Positions 26,270 to 36,151 of a DNA stretch of 64,000 nt are shown piece by piece. A program made the translations under genes and the position numbers. Where the stretch lies: NCBI GenBank assembly GCA_900764925.1, contig CAAFPW010000090.1, positions 1 to 64,000 of the forward strand, written 5' to 3'. Position 1 is the first letter of the stretch; every line of letters starts with the position of its first letter. A model generated the notes under the pieces. It was given only the letters and a program-made list of their open reading frames with translations, was not told the DNA's origin and ran no database searches. The stretch is from Fusobacteriaceae bacterium. GTDB taxonomy: Bacteria; Fusobacteriota; Fusobacteriia; Fusobacteriales; Fusobacteriaceae.

Positions 26270-28576
26270 ATGAGTAAAACGCTATTTTTACCTACTAGGG
26301 ATCTAATAATCTTCCCAGGGATAGTAACCCCTCTTTATGTAGGTAGATTAAAAAGTATAAATACACTTGAAGCTGCAGTTAGTAGCAAAAGTAAACTGGT
26401 GCTGGGTATGCAAAAAGACCCATCAAAAGAGGAACCAAATTTAGAAAAAGATATATTTAAAACTGGTGTTGTAGCAAACATTTTACAAATAGTAAAAATG
26501 CCAAATAACAATATAAAAGTTTTAGTTGAAGCAGAAGATAGAGTAGAGATTGAATCAGCTGTAGTTGAAGAGGATATGTATAAAGCTGAGTATAAAGTAC
26601 TAAAATGTACAAATGGAAATACTAAAGAGGCTGAAGCAGTTTATAGAAAAGTTCTTGGAATATTTGAAAAATATATAGGATTGACTGGAAAAGTTTCTTC
26701 TGAACTATTAGTAAATCTAAAAGGAATAAAAAATATAAATAACGCTTTGGATATAATTTCAGCTAATTTACCTCTTAAAAGTGATAAGAAACAAGAGTTA
26801 CTAGAGGTATTAGATGTAGCTGAAAGAGGATTAAAAATATTAGAACTTTTAACAAATGAGATGGAAATAGCTTCATTAGAGAAAAAAATCGATGATAAAG
26901 TGAAGGCAAAAATGAATGAAGCACAGAAAAATTACTTTATCAAAGAGAAGATAAATGCTATGAAAGAGGAGTTAGGAGATTATTCTCAAGATGATGATAT
27001 GCTTGAGCTTGTTGAGAAGATCAATAAAGCGAAACTTCCTAAAGATGTGAAAGCAAAAATAGATAGTGAGATGAAAAAGCTATCAAAAATGCCAGCATTT
27101 TCAGCAGAAGCAACAGTTTCAAGAAATTATATAGAGACTGTAATAGAATTACCTTGGGAAAAATCTACTAAGGATATAGTTGATCTAAAAAAAGCTAATG
27201 AGATATTAGAAAGAGATCACTATGGATTAAAAGATGCAAAGAGCAAAGTATTAGATTTCTTAGCAGTAAAAAAATTAAATCCTAATATGAAAGGAAGTAT
27301 CCTTTGTCTTGCTGGACCACCAGGAATAGGAAAGACATCTCTAGTAAAATCAATAGCAGATGCTATGGGTAGAAAATTTGTAAGAGTGTCACTAGGTGGA
27401 GTAAGAGATGAAGCTGAAATAAGAGGACATAGAAGAACATATATAGGATCTATGCCAGGAAAGATTTTAAAGGCTATGAAAGAAGCAGGAACAAAGAATC
27501 CTGTAATTCTATTGGATGAGATAGATAAGATGTCAAATGACTATAAAGGAGATCCAGCTTCAGCTATGCTAGAAGTTTTAGATCCAGAGCAAAATAGCCA
27601 TTTTGAAGATCACTATGTAGATATGCCTTTTGATCTATCAAAGGTATTCTTTGTAGCAACTGCAAATGATCTAAGAACAATATCAGCTCCACTTAGAGAT
27701 AGAATGGAGATTGTAAATATCTCATCTTATACAGAGTTTGAAAAATTACATATAGCTAAAAGATATTTAATAAAACAAGCTAAAGAAGAGAATGGATTAA
27801 AAAATATAGAGCTTTCTCTATCAGATAATGTAATTTTAAAAATAATAGATGAGTATACTAGAGAAGCTGGAGTGAGAAATTTAAAGAGAGAGATAATCAC
27901 TCTATGTAGAAAAGTAGCTAGAGAAGTAGTAGAAGATAAAAAGAAAAAAATAGTTGTAAAAACAAATACTTTAGAAAAGTACTTAGGAAAACCTAAATTT
28001 AGACCAGAGAAACAAAAAGAGAAAGAACCTAAGCTTGGAGTAGTTAATGGACTTGCTTGGACAGCAGTAGGAGGAGTGACTCTTGAGGTTCAAGGAGTTG
28101 CTATTCCAGGAAAGGGAGAGATATCTTTAACAGGAACATTGGGAAATGTTATGAAGGAGTCAGCTCAAGTAGCTTATACTTTTGTAAAAGCTAATATAGA
28201 TAAATACAAACCTACTCAGGAAGATTTCTTTGAAAAGAAAGGAATACATCTTCACTTCCCAGAAGGTGCAACACCAAAAGATGGACCTTCAGCAGGTATA
28301 ACAATAACATCAGCTATAATATCAGTACTTACAGGAAGAAAGATAAGACAAGATATAGCTATGACTGGAGAGATAACTATAACTGGAGAGGTACTTGCAA
28401 TAGGTGGAGTAAAAGAGAAGGTAATAGGAGCACATAGAGCTGGTATTAAAGAGGTAATTTTACCTGAAGATAATAGAATAGATAAAGATGAAATTCCAGC
28501 AGAGATAGCAAAAGAGATGAAGATACATTTTGCTACTACTTATGAAGATGTAGAAAAGCTAGTTTTTGCTGAATAG
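26270..28576 (+). CDS. lon: ATP-dependent protease Lon
   Basis: Lon degrades misfolded and regulatory proteins. It has 768 residues from ATG 26270, which has GGAGGG eight bases upstream. The N-terminal substrate-recognition domain begins LFLPTRDLIIFPGIVTPLYVGR. The AAA+ module has GPPGIGKTSL and VILLDEIDKM. The protease domain has the catalytic Ser in KDGPSAGIT and the catalytic Lys in GGVKEKVIGAHRAGI. It lies directly after clpX in one transcript. Confidence 0.98.
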   Translation: MSKTLFLPTRDLIIFPGIVTPLYVGRLKSINTLEAAVSSKSKLVLGMQKDPSKEEPNLEKDIFKTGVVANILQIVKMPNNNIKVLVEAEDRVEIESAVVEEDMYKAEYKVLKCTNGNTKEAEAVYRKVLGIFEKYIGLTGKVSSELLVNLKGIKNINNALDIISANLPLKSDKKQELLEVLDVAERGLKILELLTNEMEIASLEKKIDDKVKAKMNEAQKNYFIKEKINAMKEELGDYSQDDDMLELVEKINKAKLPKDVKAKIDSEMKKLSKMPAFSAEATVSRNYIETVIELPWEKSTKDIVDLKKANEILERDHYGLKDAKSKVLDFLAVKKLNPNMKGSILCLAGPPGIGKTSLVKSIADAMGRKFVRVSLGGVRDEAEIRGHRRTYIGSMPGKILKAMKEAGTKNPVILLDEIDKMSNDYKGDPASAMLEVLDPEQNSHFEDHYVDMPFDLSKVFFVATANDLRTISAPLRDRMEIVNISSYTEFEKLHIAKRYLIKQAKEENGLKNIELSLSDNVILKIIDEYTREAGVRNLKREIITLCRKVAREVVEDKKKKIVVKTNTLEKYLGKPKFRPEKQKEKEPKLGVVNGLAWTAVGGVTLEVQGVAIPGKGEISLTGTLGNVMKESAQVAYTFVKANIDKYKPTQEDFFEKKGIHLHFPEGATPKDGPSAGITITSAIISVLTGRKIRQDIAMTGEITITGEVLAIGGVKEKVIGAHRAGIKEVILPEDNRIDKDEIPAEIAKEMKIHFATTYEDVEKLVFAE

Positions 28577-28591
28577 TGAAGAGAGGTAATT

Positions 28592-29197
28592 ATGAAGATA
28601 AAACAAGCTGAATTTGTAAAGTCTGCAGTATATGAGAAAGATTATCCAATGGAGCTTCAAAATATGGAGTTTGCCTTTGTAGGGCGTTCAAATGTTGGAA
28701 AATCTTCTCTTATAAATAGTATAACTGGAAGAAAAAAATTAGCAAAGACAAGTAAAACACCAGGAAGAACACAACTTATAAACTACTTTAAAATCAATAA
28801 TGAGTTTTATATAGTTGACTTACCAGGATATGGATTTGCAAAAGTACCCAAAGAGATGAAAGCTGAATGGGGAAAAACTATGGAAAGATATGTGGCAAGT
28901 AATAGAAAGAAACTTGTCTTTGTCCTATTGGATATAAGAAGAGTTCCAAGTGAAGAGGATATGGAGATGTTAGTATGGTTAGATCACCACGATATTCCTT
29001 TCAAGATAATTTTCACTAAGATGGATAAGGTATCAAATAATGAAAAATTTAAATGCCTAAAAGATATAAAAAAGAAAGTGGAATTTCACAACGATGATGT
29101 GTTTTTCCACTCATCACTTAATGATACAGGAAAAGAAGATATTTTAAACTATATAGAGTCTCTTTTAATAAGAGATGAGAAGAAAGAGGAGGAATAA
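28592..29197 (+). CDS. engB: Ribosome biogenesis GTP-binding protein EngB (YsxC/YihA)
   Basis: This essential small GTPase of 201 residues acts in 50S subunit assembly. GTPase motifs are GRSNVGKSSLIN (G1), the switch T in KTPGRTQLINYF, DLPGYGFAKV (G3) and FTKMDKVS (G4). lon-engB linkage is common in Firmicutes and related groups. The stop abuts the valS start. Confidence 0.96.
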   Translation: MKIKQAEFVKSAVYEKDYPMELQNMEFAFVGRSNVGKSSLINSITGRKKLAKTSKTPGRTQLINYFKINNEFYIVDLPGYGFAKVPKEMKAEWGKTMERYVASNRKKLVFVLLDIRRVPSEEDMEMLVWLDHHDIPFKIIFTKMDKVSNNEKFKCLKDIKKKVEFHNDDVFFHSSLNDTGKEDILNYIESLLIRDEKKEEE

Positions 29198-31858
29198 ATG
29201 GAAGAGTTAAATAAGACATATTCCCCTAGGGAAATAGAGTCGAAATGGTACAAAATATGGGAAGATTCTAAATATTTTGCTGGAAAAATGGAAGAAGGAA
29301 AAGAGAGTTATTCAATAGTTATACCTCCTCCAAATGTTACTGGAATTCTTCACATGGGACATATTTTAGATAACTCAATACAAGATACATTGATAAGATA
29401 CAAGAGAATGTGTGGTCTAAATACTCTTTGGGTACCTGGTTGTGACCATGCTGGTATTGCTACTCAAAATAAAGTTGAGAGAATGTTAGCAGAACAAGGA
29501 CTTAGTAAAGAGGACTTAGGTAGAGAGAAGTTTTTGGAAGAAACTTGGAAATGGAAAGAAAAATATGGTGGAATCATAACTAACCAACTTAGAAAAATAG
29601 GAGCTTCTCTTGATTGGGATAGAGAGAGATTCACTATGGATGAGGGACTTTCTAAAGCGGTGAGAAAGATATTTGTAGACCTATATAATGATGGATTAAT
29701 CTATCAAGGGGAATACATGGTAAACTGGTGTCCAAGATGTGGAACTGCCTTAGCTGATGATGAGGTTGAACATGCTGAAAAAGATGGACATCTATGGCAC
29801 TTAAAATATCCAGTAAAGGATTCTGATGAGTACATTGTGATAGCAACATCAAGACCTGAAACTATGCTTGCTGACGTAGCTGTTGCTGTACATCCAGAGG
29901 ATGAGAGATATAAGCATCTAATAGGAAAGAAACTTGTACTTCCATTAGTGGGAAGAGAGATTCCTGTAATTGCAGATGAGTATGTAGAGATGGAGTTTGG
30001 AACAGGAGCTTTAAAAGTTACTCCAGCACACGATCCTAATGACTTCAACCTTGGTAAAAAATATGATCTGCCTATGATTAATATGCTTACTCCAGAGGGA
30101 AATATAGTAGAGGATTATCCAAAATATGCTGGTATGGATAGATTTGAAGCTAGAAAAGTGATAGTAAAAGATTTAGAAGAGAGTGGAGTATTAATAAAAA
30201 TAGAGAACTTAAAACACAATGTTGGACACTGTTATAGATGTTCAACAGTAGTTGAGCCAAGAATCTCAAAACAATGGTTTGTAAAAATGGAACCATTAGC
30301 TAAAAAAGCTCTTGAAGTAGTAAGAAATGGTGAAATAAAAATAATACCAAAAAGAATGGAGAAAATCTACTTCAATTGGTTAGAAAATATAAGAGACTGG
30401 TGTATCTCTAGACAATTGTGGTGGGGACATAGAATACCAGCTTGGTATGGGCCAGATAACCATATGTTTGTAGCTATGACAGAGGATGAAGCTTATGAGC
30501 AAGCAAAAGCTCACTATGGAAAAGATGTAGAATTAGTTCAAGAGGAAGATGTGTTGGATACTTGGTTCTCATCTGCATTATGGCCTTTCTCAACTATGGG
30601 TTGGCCAGAAAAAACTAAGGAATTAGAAACTTTCTATCCTACATCAACACTTGTTACTGGTGCAGATATCATTTTCTTCTGGGTAGCTAGAATGATAATG
30701 TTTGGACTATATGAAATGAAAGAGATACCATTTAAAAATGTATTTTTCCATGGAATAGTTAGAGATGAGATAGGAAGAAAGATGTCTAAATCTTTAGGAA
30801 ACTCTCCAGATCCATTACATTTAATTGAGGAGTATGGAGCAGATGCAATAAGATTCTCTATGCTTTACAACACTTCTCAAGGGCAAGATGTTCACTTCTC
30901 TGAAAAACTTTTAGAGATGGGAAGAAACTTTGGAAATAAGATTTGGAACGTAGCTAGATTTGTTATAATGAATCTAGAAGGATTTAATGTAAAATCTGTA
31001 AATAAAGAGGAATTAAAATTTGAATTAGTTGATAAGTGGATATTCTCAAGATTGAATGAAACAATTAAAGAGATTCATACTAATCTTGATAAATTCCAAC
31101 TTGATGATGCTGCGAAAGCTGTATATGAATTTTTAAGAGGAGATTTCTGTGACTGGTATGTAGAGCTTGCAAAGGTAAGACTATATAACAATGAGGAATC
31201 AGGAAAAGATTCTAAATTAACAGCTCAATATGTATTATGGACAGTACTAGAAGCGGGATTAAAACTTCTTCATCCATTTATGCCATTTATAACTGAAGAG
31301 ATTTGGCAAAAGATAAAGGTAGAGGGAGATACAATAATGTTATCTCAATTCCCAGTTGTAGATGAAGCTCAAATAAAACCAGAGATAGTAAACTCATTCA
31401 AATATATTCAAGGAGTGATCTCTTCACTTAGAAATATAAAAGCTGAAATGGGAATATCTCCAGCTAAGGAGGTAAAAGTTGTTATTAAAACTTCTGATGA
31501 GAATGAATTAAAAACTTTAGAAGATAACTATCTATTTATTACTAAATTAGCTAAAATTGAAGAGATGGCTTATGGTAAAGATGTAGCTAAACCAGACCAA
31601 AGTGGATTTAGAGTAACAGGAAACTCAGAAGTTTATATGATACTTACTGGACTTTTAAATGTAGAAGCTGAAATAAAGAAAATAACTGATCAAATAGAAA
31701 AAGTTCAAAAGGATTTAGATAAAGTAAATGCAAAACTTGCTGATGAAAGATTTACTTCAAAAGCTCCTGCTCATATTTTAGAGAGAGAGAGAAGAATCCA
31801 AAAAGAGTATCAAGATAAGATGGATAAATTAACTGAAAATTTAAAAAACTTTCAATAG
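29198..31858 (+). CDS. valS: Valyl-tRNA synthetase
   Basis: This class I synthetase charges tRNA-Val. It has 886 residues. Motifs include PPPNVTGILHMGHILD (HIGH motif as HMGH), the editing CP1 domain with TSRPETMLADVAVAVHPED, WCISRQLWWGHRIPAWYG, the KMSKS loop GRKMSKSLGNSPDP, an anticodon-binding domain and a C-terminal coiled coil (LLNVEAEIKKITDQIEKVQKDLDK). It starts one base after engB. GAGGAG precedes the ATG. Confidence 0.98.
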   Translation: MEELNKTYSPREIESKWYKIWEDSKYFAGKMEEGKESYSIVIPPPNVTGILHMGHILDNSIQDTLIRYKRMCGLNTLWVPGCDHAGIATQNKVERMLAEQGLSKEDLGREKFLEETWKWKEKYGGIITNQLRKIGASLDWDRERFTMDEGLSKAVRKIFVDLYNDGLIYQGEYMVNWCPRCGTALADDEVEHAEKDGHLWHLKYPVKDSDEYIVIATSRPETMLADVAVAVHPEDERYKHLIGKKLVLPLVGREIPVIADEYVEMEFGTGALKVTPAHDPNDFNLGKKYDLPMINMLTPEGNIVEDYPKYAGMDRFEARKVIVKDLEESGVLIKIENLKHNVGHCYRCSTVVEPRISKQWFVKMEPLAKKALEVVRNGEIKIIPKRMEKIYFNWLENIRDWCISRQLWWGHRIPAWYGPDNHMFVAMTEDEAYEQAKAHYGKDVELVQEEDVLDTWFSSALWPFSTMGWPEKTKELETFYPTSTLVTGADIIFFWVARMIMFGLYEMKEIPFKNVFFHGIVRDEIGRKMSKSLGNSPDPLHLIEEYGADAIRFSMLYNTSQGQDVHFSEKLLEMGRNFGNKIWNVARFVIMNLEGFNVKSVNKEELKFELVDKWIFSRLNETIKEIHTNLDKFQLDDAAKAVYEFLRGDFCDWYVELAKVRLYNNEESGKDSKLTAQYVLWTVLEAGLKLLHPFMPFITEEIWQKIKVEGDTIMLSQFPVVDEAQIKPEIVNSFKYIQGVISSLRNIKAEMGISPAKEVKVVIKTSDENELKTLEDNYLFITKLAKIEEMAYGKDVAKPDQSGFRVTGNSEVYMILTGLLNVEAEIKKITDQIEKVQKDLDKVNAKLADERFTSKAPAHILERERRIQKEYQDKMDKLTENLKNFQ

Positions 31859-31887
31859 TACATTAGAATTTAAGGAGATGAATTGCT

Positions 31888-32202
31888 ATGAACTTAGAAG
31901 AAAAGATTTTTAGAGCTGTGCTTGACTTTGAGGCTAAGGGAGATATCTACGAAGAGAAGGAAAAGGTTGTATTAGGATGTATGGCTAATGGAAGTGAGAT
32001 TGAAAAGGTAAAAAAATATCTGACTACCTTAGATCTAGTGGATATGTTAAAAGAGTATTCAAGAGATGATATCAATCAAGCAATACAACGTTTGACAGAA
32101 AAAGATTTTATAAAATCTAGAAAAGTAGCAGAGACTACTGGAACATATTTTTATGAGATTTTAAATTCTCAATGTGACTTAGAAGAGTTTTTAGAAGGAT
32201 AG
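31888..32202 (+). CDS. Small conserved-looking protein of unknown function
   Basis: A 104-residue, charged, soluble protein with no signal peptide or membrane segment; I do not recognise the family. AAGGAG precedes the ATG and codon use matches its neighbours, so it is very likely a real gene at the end of the clpP-clpX-lon-engB-valS run. The C-terminal half (SRDDINQAIQRLTEKDFIKSR, then TTGTYFYEIL) has the helix-helix-wing rhythm of a winged-helix domain, which is only a suggestion. A hairpin follows the stop. Confidence 0.75.
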   Translation: MNLEEKIFRAVLDFEAKGDIYEEKEKVVLGCMANGSEIEKVKKYLTTLDLVDMLKEYSRDDINQAIQRLTEKDFIKSRKVAETTGTYFYEILNSQCDLEEFLEG

Positions 32203-32210
32203 TGATTAAA

Positions 32211-32241
32211 GGACTGTTGCAAAAGTTTTATGTAACAGTCC
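32211..32241 (+). terminator. Hairpin after the valS operon
   Basis: GGACTGTT (32211-32218) pairs with AACAGTCC (32234-32241), with further pairing in the loop, followed by TAAATTTTAG. It probably terminates the operon. The sequence GGACTGTTGCAAAAGTTTT also looks like the ends of IS6-type elements, but no transposase is present. Confidence 0.6.
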
Positions 32242-32270
32242 TAAATTTTAGATAGACATGGGAGAAGATT

Positions 32271-33053
32271 ATGATAAAAGCTGTATTTTTTGATATAGAT
32301 GGAACTTTAGTAAGTTTTAAGACTCATAGAGTTCCTGAAAGTACATTGGAGTCGATAAAAAAATTACAAGCTAAAGGGATAAAAGTCTTTGTAGCAACTG
32401 GAAGACATCCAGATATTTTAAGTGAAGGGAATAATGTAAAAGAGATAGACTTTGATGGATTTGTGACTTTAAATGGACAGTACTGTTTTACAAAAACTAA
32501 AGAGGTAATATATGAAAAAAATATCTGTAAAGAGGATATTGTATCTCTTTTAGAATTTATGAATGAGCATAGATTTCCTTGTGCTTTTGTAGAAGATAAA
32601 GATACATATATGAATTACATAGATGATATTGTAGTAGATCTTTTAAAGAGTGTAAATGTTCCATTACCTCCAATAGAAGATATATCTAGGGCGGTAACTG
32701 GAAAGGTTTTTCAACTAAACCCATATGTAAGTATAGATTTTCAAGATAAACTTATGGATATTCTACCTAATTGTGAAGCTACTAGATGGAGTCCAGCATT
32801 TATAGATGTCATACCAGCTGGTGGTGGAAAACATGTAGCTATTCAAAAAATAATGGAGTACTATGGATACCAAAAAGATGAAGTGATGGCTTTTGGTGAT
32901 GGTGGAAATGATAAAACTATGTTATTAGAAGTTGGAATAGGGGTAGCTATGGGAAATGCAAATGAAGATGTTAAAGAGATTGCTGACTATGTGACTACTT
33001 CAGTTGATGATAATGGTGTTTTAAATGCATTGAAACATTTTGAAATAATATAG
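32271..33053 (+). CDS. Cof-type HAD-superfamily phosphatase
   Basis: This cytoplasmic haloacid dehalogenase-type hydrolase has 260 residues. Motif I is FFDIDGTLVSF (nucleophile Asp) near the N terminus, motif II FVATGRHPDIL, and motif IV AFGDGGNDKTMLLEVGIGVAMGNA. A C2 cap domain lies at about 85-185. Cof-type members hydrolyse sugar phosphates or flavin and pyridoxal phosphates; the substrate cannot be told here. Confidence 0.93.
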   Translation: MIKAVFFDIDGTLVSFKTHRVPESTLESIKKLQAKGIKVFVATGRHPDILSEGNNVKEIDFDGFVTLNGQYCFTKTKEVIYEKNICKEDIVSLLEFMNEHRFPCAFVEDKDTYMNYIDDIVVDLLKSVNVPLPPIEDISRAVTGKVFQLNPYVSIDFQDKLMDILPNCEATRWSPAFIDVIPAGGGKHVAIQKIMEYYGYQKDEVMAFGDGGNDKTMLLEVGIGVAMGNANEDVKEIADYVTTSVDDNGVLNALKHFEII

Positions 33054-33188
33054 AAAATTAATAAAAAATATAAAATAAAATATAAAAATTTAATAAATTA
33101 TTATACTTTAATGAAAATTTATGATAAAATAAAGATATAATCCTATTGATTATATATATAATTTTATGAGTTTGGGGAGTTGGTGGCT

Positions 33189-34061
33189 TTGGATTTACAT
33201 TACCTAAAAATATTTTATGAAGTAGCTAAGGAGAAGAGTTTTACAAAGGCTGCTAGTAAACTTTATATAAATCAGTCAGCTGTATCTATTCAAGTAAAAA
33301 AGTTTGAGGAGATACTAAATGCAAAACTTTTTGACAGAAGTTCTAAAAAAATTAAGCTGACATATACAGGGGAAGCTTTGTATAAGATGGCTGAAGATAT
33401 ATTTGATAAAGTAAAAAGAGCAGAAAAAGAAATTTCTAGAATAATAGATTTAGATAGAGCAAAGATAGCAATAGGAGCAACCTCAGTTATAGGTGAGCCT
33501 CTTATCCCAAGATTGATGAAAGGTTTTTCAAAAGCCCATGAGGAGATAGAGTATGAGATAACAATTGGGGATAAAAACTGGCTATTGAAGCTTTTAAAAG
33601 AGGGAGATTTGGATATCCTTGTTATAGATGAAGAGCATATCAATGATCCTAACCTAGAGGTTATAACTGTAGAGAAGATGCCTTATGTTCTTGTTAGTAC
33701 AAAAGAGTATCACAGTATGGAGAGTGTGGCTAAAGATCCACTTATAACTAGAAGAAATATTCCTAACAATAATGATGCTATAGCTGCTATCGAAGATAAG
33801 TATAGAGTTACATTTAATAGTAAGATAAATATTAATGGAAGTCTAGAGGTTATAAAAGGTATGGTAAGAGAAGAGATAGGAAATGTAATTCTACCATATT
33901 ATGCTGTTCATAAAGAGATAGAAAAAGGGGAATTTAAAGTAATATATAAAGTTAATGATGTAAAAGATGGATATCAAGCTGTTATTACAAAGGATAAGAA
34001 GAGTTTAATTCAGATAATTAAATTCATTAACTTTATACAAGACTATAAAATTCAATATTAG
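33189..34061 (+). CDS. LysR-family transcriptional regulator
   Basis: The protein is 290 residues. Its N-terminal winged helix-turn-helix (DLHYLKIFYEVAKEKSFTKAASKLYINQSAVSIQVKKFEE) is followed by a periplasmic-binding-protein-like effector domain. The TTG at 33189 is preferred because GGGGAG lies nine bases before it and the protein then begins (M)DLHYLKIF like other LysR proteins; TTG 33180 and GTG 33183 are too close to the site. A good TATAAT (33136-33141) without a clear -35 lies upstream. It precedes a GmhA-type gene by nine bases; its effector is unknown. Confidence 0.92.
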   Translation: MDLHYLKIFYEVAKEKSFTKAASKLYINQSAVSIQVKKFEEILNAKLFDRSSKKIKLTYTGEALYKMAEDIFDKVKRAEKEISRIIDLDRAKIAIGATSVIGEPLIPRLMKGFSKAHEEIEYEITIGDKNWLLKLLKEGDLDILVIDEEHINDPNLEVITVEKMPYVLVSTKEYHSMESVAKDPLITRRNIPNNNDAIAAIEDKYRVTFNSKININGSLEVIKGMVREEIGNVILPYYAVHKEIEKGEFKVIYKVNDVKDGYQAVITKDKKSLIQIIKFINFIQDYKIQY

Positions 34062-34070
34062 GAGGTTTTT

Positions 34071-34646
34071 ATGAATTTGTTGGAATCATATAAGACTGAA
34101 CTTACTCTTTTAGAAAATTTTATAAAAGAAGAGGAAGAGAGAAAAGAGACTGAAAGAGTAGCAAAAGAGTTAGCTGATATCTTTCAAAAAGGGAATAAAG
34201 TTTTAATCTGTGGAAATGGTGGAAGCAATTGTGATGCATTACACTTTGCTGAAGAGTTTACAGGAAGATTTAGAGGAGATAGAAGAGCATTACCAGCTAT
34301 AGCTATTTCAGATTCATCTCATATAACTTGCGTAGGAAATGACTATGGGTTTGATTATATTTTTTCTAGAGGCGTAGAGGCTTATGGAAAAGAAGGAGAT
34401 ATGTTTTTTGGTATCTCTACAAGTGGAAATTCTCCAAATGTTATAAAAGCTGTGGAAGCTGCTAAAAATATTGGAATGAAAACTTGTGTTTTACTTGGAA
34501 AGGATGGAGGAAAACTTAAAGGGATGTGTGACTATGAGTTTATAATTCCTGGAAAGACTTCTGACAGGATTCAAGAGATACATATGATGATACTACATAT
34601 CATAATTGAAGGTGTAGAAAGAATAATGTTCCCTGAGAACTATTAA
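34071..34646 (+). CDS. gmhA: SIS-domain phosphoheptose isomerase, GmhA family
   Basis: This 191-residue single SIS-domain protein matches sedoheptulose-7-phosphate isomerase: [69 protein letters not shown], and a C-terminal [17 protein letters not shown] with the catalytic His. GmhA makes D-glycero-D-manno-heptose 7-phosphate for lipopolysaccharide core or surface polysaccharide. No other heptose genes are in the window. AGGAGG precedes the ATG and it is probably cotranscribed with the LysR gene. Confidence 0.88.
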   Translation: MNLLESYKTELTLLENFIKEEEERKETERVAKELADIFQKGNKVLICGNGGSNCDALHFAEEFTGRFRGDRRALPAIAISDSSHITCVGNDYGFDYIFSRGVEAYGKEGDMFFGISTSGNSPNVIKAVEAAKNIGMKTCVLLGKDGGKLKGMCDYEFIIPGKTSDRIQEIHMMILHIIIEGVERIMFPENY

Positions 34647-34651
34647 GATTG

Positions 34652-34692
34652 AAAAAAGGTATTGATGAAATTATTCATTGATACCTTTTTTA
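34652..34692 (+). terminator. Terminator after gmhA
   Basis: AAAAAAGGTAT pairs with ATACCTTTTTT, with the inner arms continuing through wobble pairs to a four-base loop; the T run completes a plus-strand terminator. Confidence 0.85.
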
Positions 34693-34704
34693 GTAAAAAA
34701 ATAT

Positions 34705-34741
34705 AAAAAAGGAGTTATTATAAAAAGCACATAATAACTCC
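34705..34741 (-). terminator. Terminator of the glucarate operon
   Basis: On the minus strand GGAGTTATTAT (34741-34731) pairs with ATAATAACTCC (34721-34711) and is followed by TTTTTT. It closes the minus-strand operon ending at 34801. Confidence 0.85.
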
Positions 34742-34800
34742 ATAAATAAAATTTTCACTTTCTTAATCTTTGTAGTAGTAATTAACTTTTTTAATAATAA

Positions 34801-35223
34801 TTAATCAAATTTAAATAAATTTAATCCAATTGAGTTATCTAACTCTCTTTCAACTTTACCATCTATTGATGTAACAATAAATTCTCCTGTTAAAGAGATA
34901 TAACACTCATTCAAATGGCCACCAAGGACATTCATTTTTTCATCGCAAACATTGATATGGCAATGAAGATAAACTTCATCATTCTTAGAAGAAATATTTC
35001 CAACTAGTGAAGTAATTTCCATAGGGCCAGTAAACTCACTTTTTTTGTAAACTTTTTCATCAGGATTGAACAAACCAATTGTTATTTTATCAGTAGCTCC
35101 AAGTCCAGTAATTTGTCCAACTTTTATTTGTTCTTCCTTACAAAATTTAGCAAGTGTTGTCAAAACTTCTTCTCCTTTATCAATTCTTATAACATAATAG
35201 TTACCAAATTTTTTAAATTCCAT
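34801..35223 (-). CDS. PPC-domain (DUF296) protein
   Basis: This 140-residue single-domain protein belongs to the plants-and-prokaryotes-conserved (PPC/DUF296) family: YYVIRIDKGEEVLTTLAKFC, GQITGLGATDKITIGLF, PMEITSLVGNIS, and the metal-site-like LHCHINVCDEKMNVLGGHLNECYIS with several His. The ATG at 35223 follows AAAGGAGG; an upstream in-frame ATG overlaps that site. Bacterial members are small metal-binding trimers of uncertain role, some described as DNA-binding. It ends a sugar-acid operon, which gives no further clue. Confidence 0.8.
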   Translation of the reverse strand: MEFKKFGNYYVIRIDKGEEVLTTLAKFCKEEQIKVGQITGLGATDKITIGLFNPDEKVYKKSEFTGPMEITSLVGNISSKNDEVYLHCHINVCDEKMNVLGGHLNECYISLTGEFIVTSIDGKVERELDNSIGLNLFKFD

Positions 35224-35273
35224 TTTTTTACCTCCTTTCATATAAGATAAATCTATGTAAAATAAATTACATA

Positions 35274-36128
35274 CTATTCAATATCCAAAGGAAGTTTTCT
35301 AGTAGGTTTTGGAAATTCTCTATTAAGAAGAGCTAAGTCTTCAATATCTAGTTTAATATTAAGACACTCTATATTCTCCTTCATATGCTCTACTTTAGAA
35401 GCTTTAGGTATTGCTATAATGTTGTCTTGAGATAATACAAAAGACAATAAAACTTGAATAGGAGTAATATTATATTTTTCTGCTATTTTTTTTACTGACA
35501 TAGATTTAAGTAACTTATCTTTTAATCTTCCACCTTGTGCCAATGGACAATAAGCTATAGTTGGGATACCTTTAGAGTCCATAAAAGGTTTTAAAGAATA
35601 CTCTATTCCACGAGAACCTAAATGATATAAGACTTGATTAACCTGACACTCTTTTCCATAAGGAGTAGATTGAATTTCTATCATATCTTCAATGTCCATA
35701 TTTGAAACTCCCCAACGACGAATTTTTCCTGCTTTTTTTAGCTCCTCCATGCATTCAAAGGTTTCTTCAAATGGGTACATTCCTCTCCAATGTAGAAGAT
35801 AGAGATCTAAATAGTCTGTTCCTAATCTTTTTAAAGAGTTTTCACAAGTTTGGAAAATTCTATTTCTTCCAGCATTACTAGGAAGAACTTTTGAGATTAA
35901 AAAAATAGAACTTCTATCATAGTTTTTAATAGCCTCTCCGATTAATCTTTCACTATTTCCACTGCCATACATTTCAGCTGTATCAATAATTTTAATTCCA
36001 TTATCTAAAGCATAACGAATACATTCAATCTCTTCAGTTTTTTTATTTGGATTATCTCCCATATACCAAGTACCTATTCCAAGATTATTAACAAAGGTAC
36101 CATCAGGTAGGATAATATTTTTTTTCAT
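35274..36128 (-). CDS. Aldo/keto reductase
   Basis: This NADPH-dependent oxidoreductase of 284 residues has an (alpha/beta)8 barrel. The catalytic tetrad is visible: Asp in IIDTAEMYGSGNSERLIG, Tyr in the same stretch, Lys in FLISKVLPS and His in DLYLLHWRG. The substrate may be a sugar acid or aldehyde, since it lies in an operon with glucarate genes and a D-2-hydroxyacid dehydrogenase. Specificity cannot be read from sequence. Confidence 0.9.
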   Translation of the reverse strand: MKKNIILPDGTFVNNLGIGTWYMGDNPNKKTEEIECIRYALDNGIKIIDTAEMYGSGNSERLIGEAIKNYDRSSIFLISKVLPSNAGRNRIFQTCENSLKRLGTDYLDLYLLHWRGMYPFEETFECMEELKKAGKIRRWGVSNMDIEDMIEIQSTPYGKECQVNQVLYHLGSRGIEYSLKPFMDSKGIPTIAYCPLAQGGRLKDKLLKSMSVKKIAEKYNITPIQVLLSFVLSQDNIIAIPKASKVEHMKENIECLNIKLDIEDLALLNREFPKPTRKLPLDIE

Positions 36129-36151
36129 AAAATTTCACCTTTCTAATTTAT

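Noticed and set aside
32211..32241. GGACTGTTGCAAAAGTTTT resembles the terminal repeat of IS6-family elements.
   Set aside because: Only a short hairpin is present, with no transposase or second end. Its place right after an operon fits a terminator.
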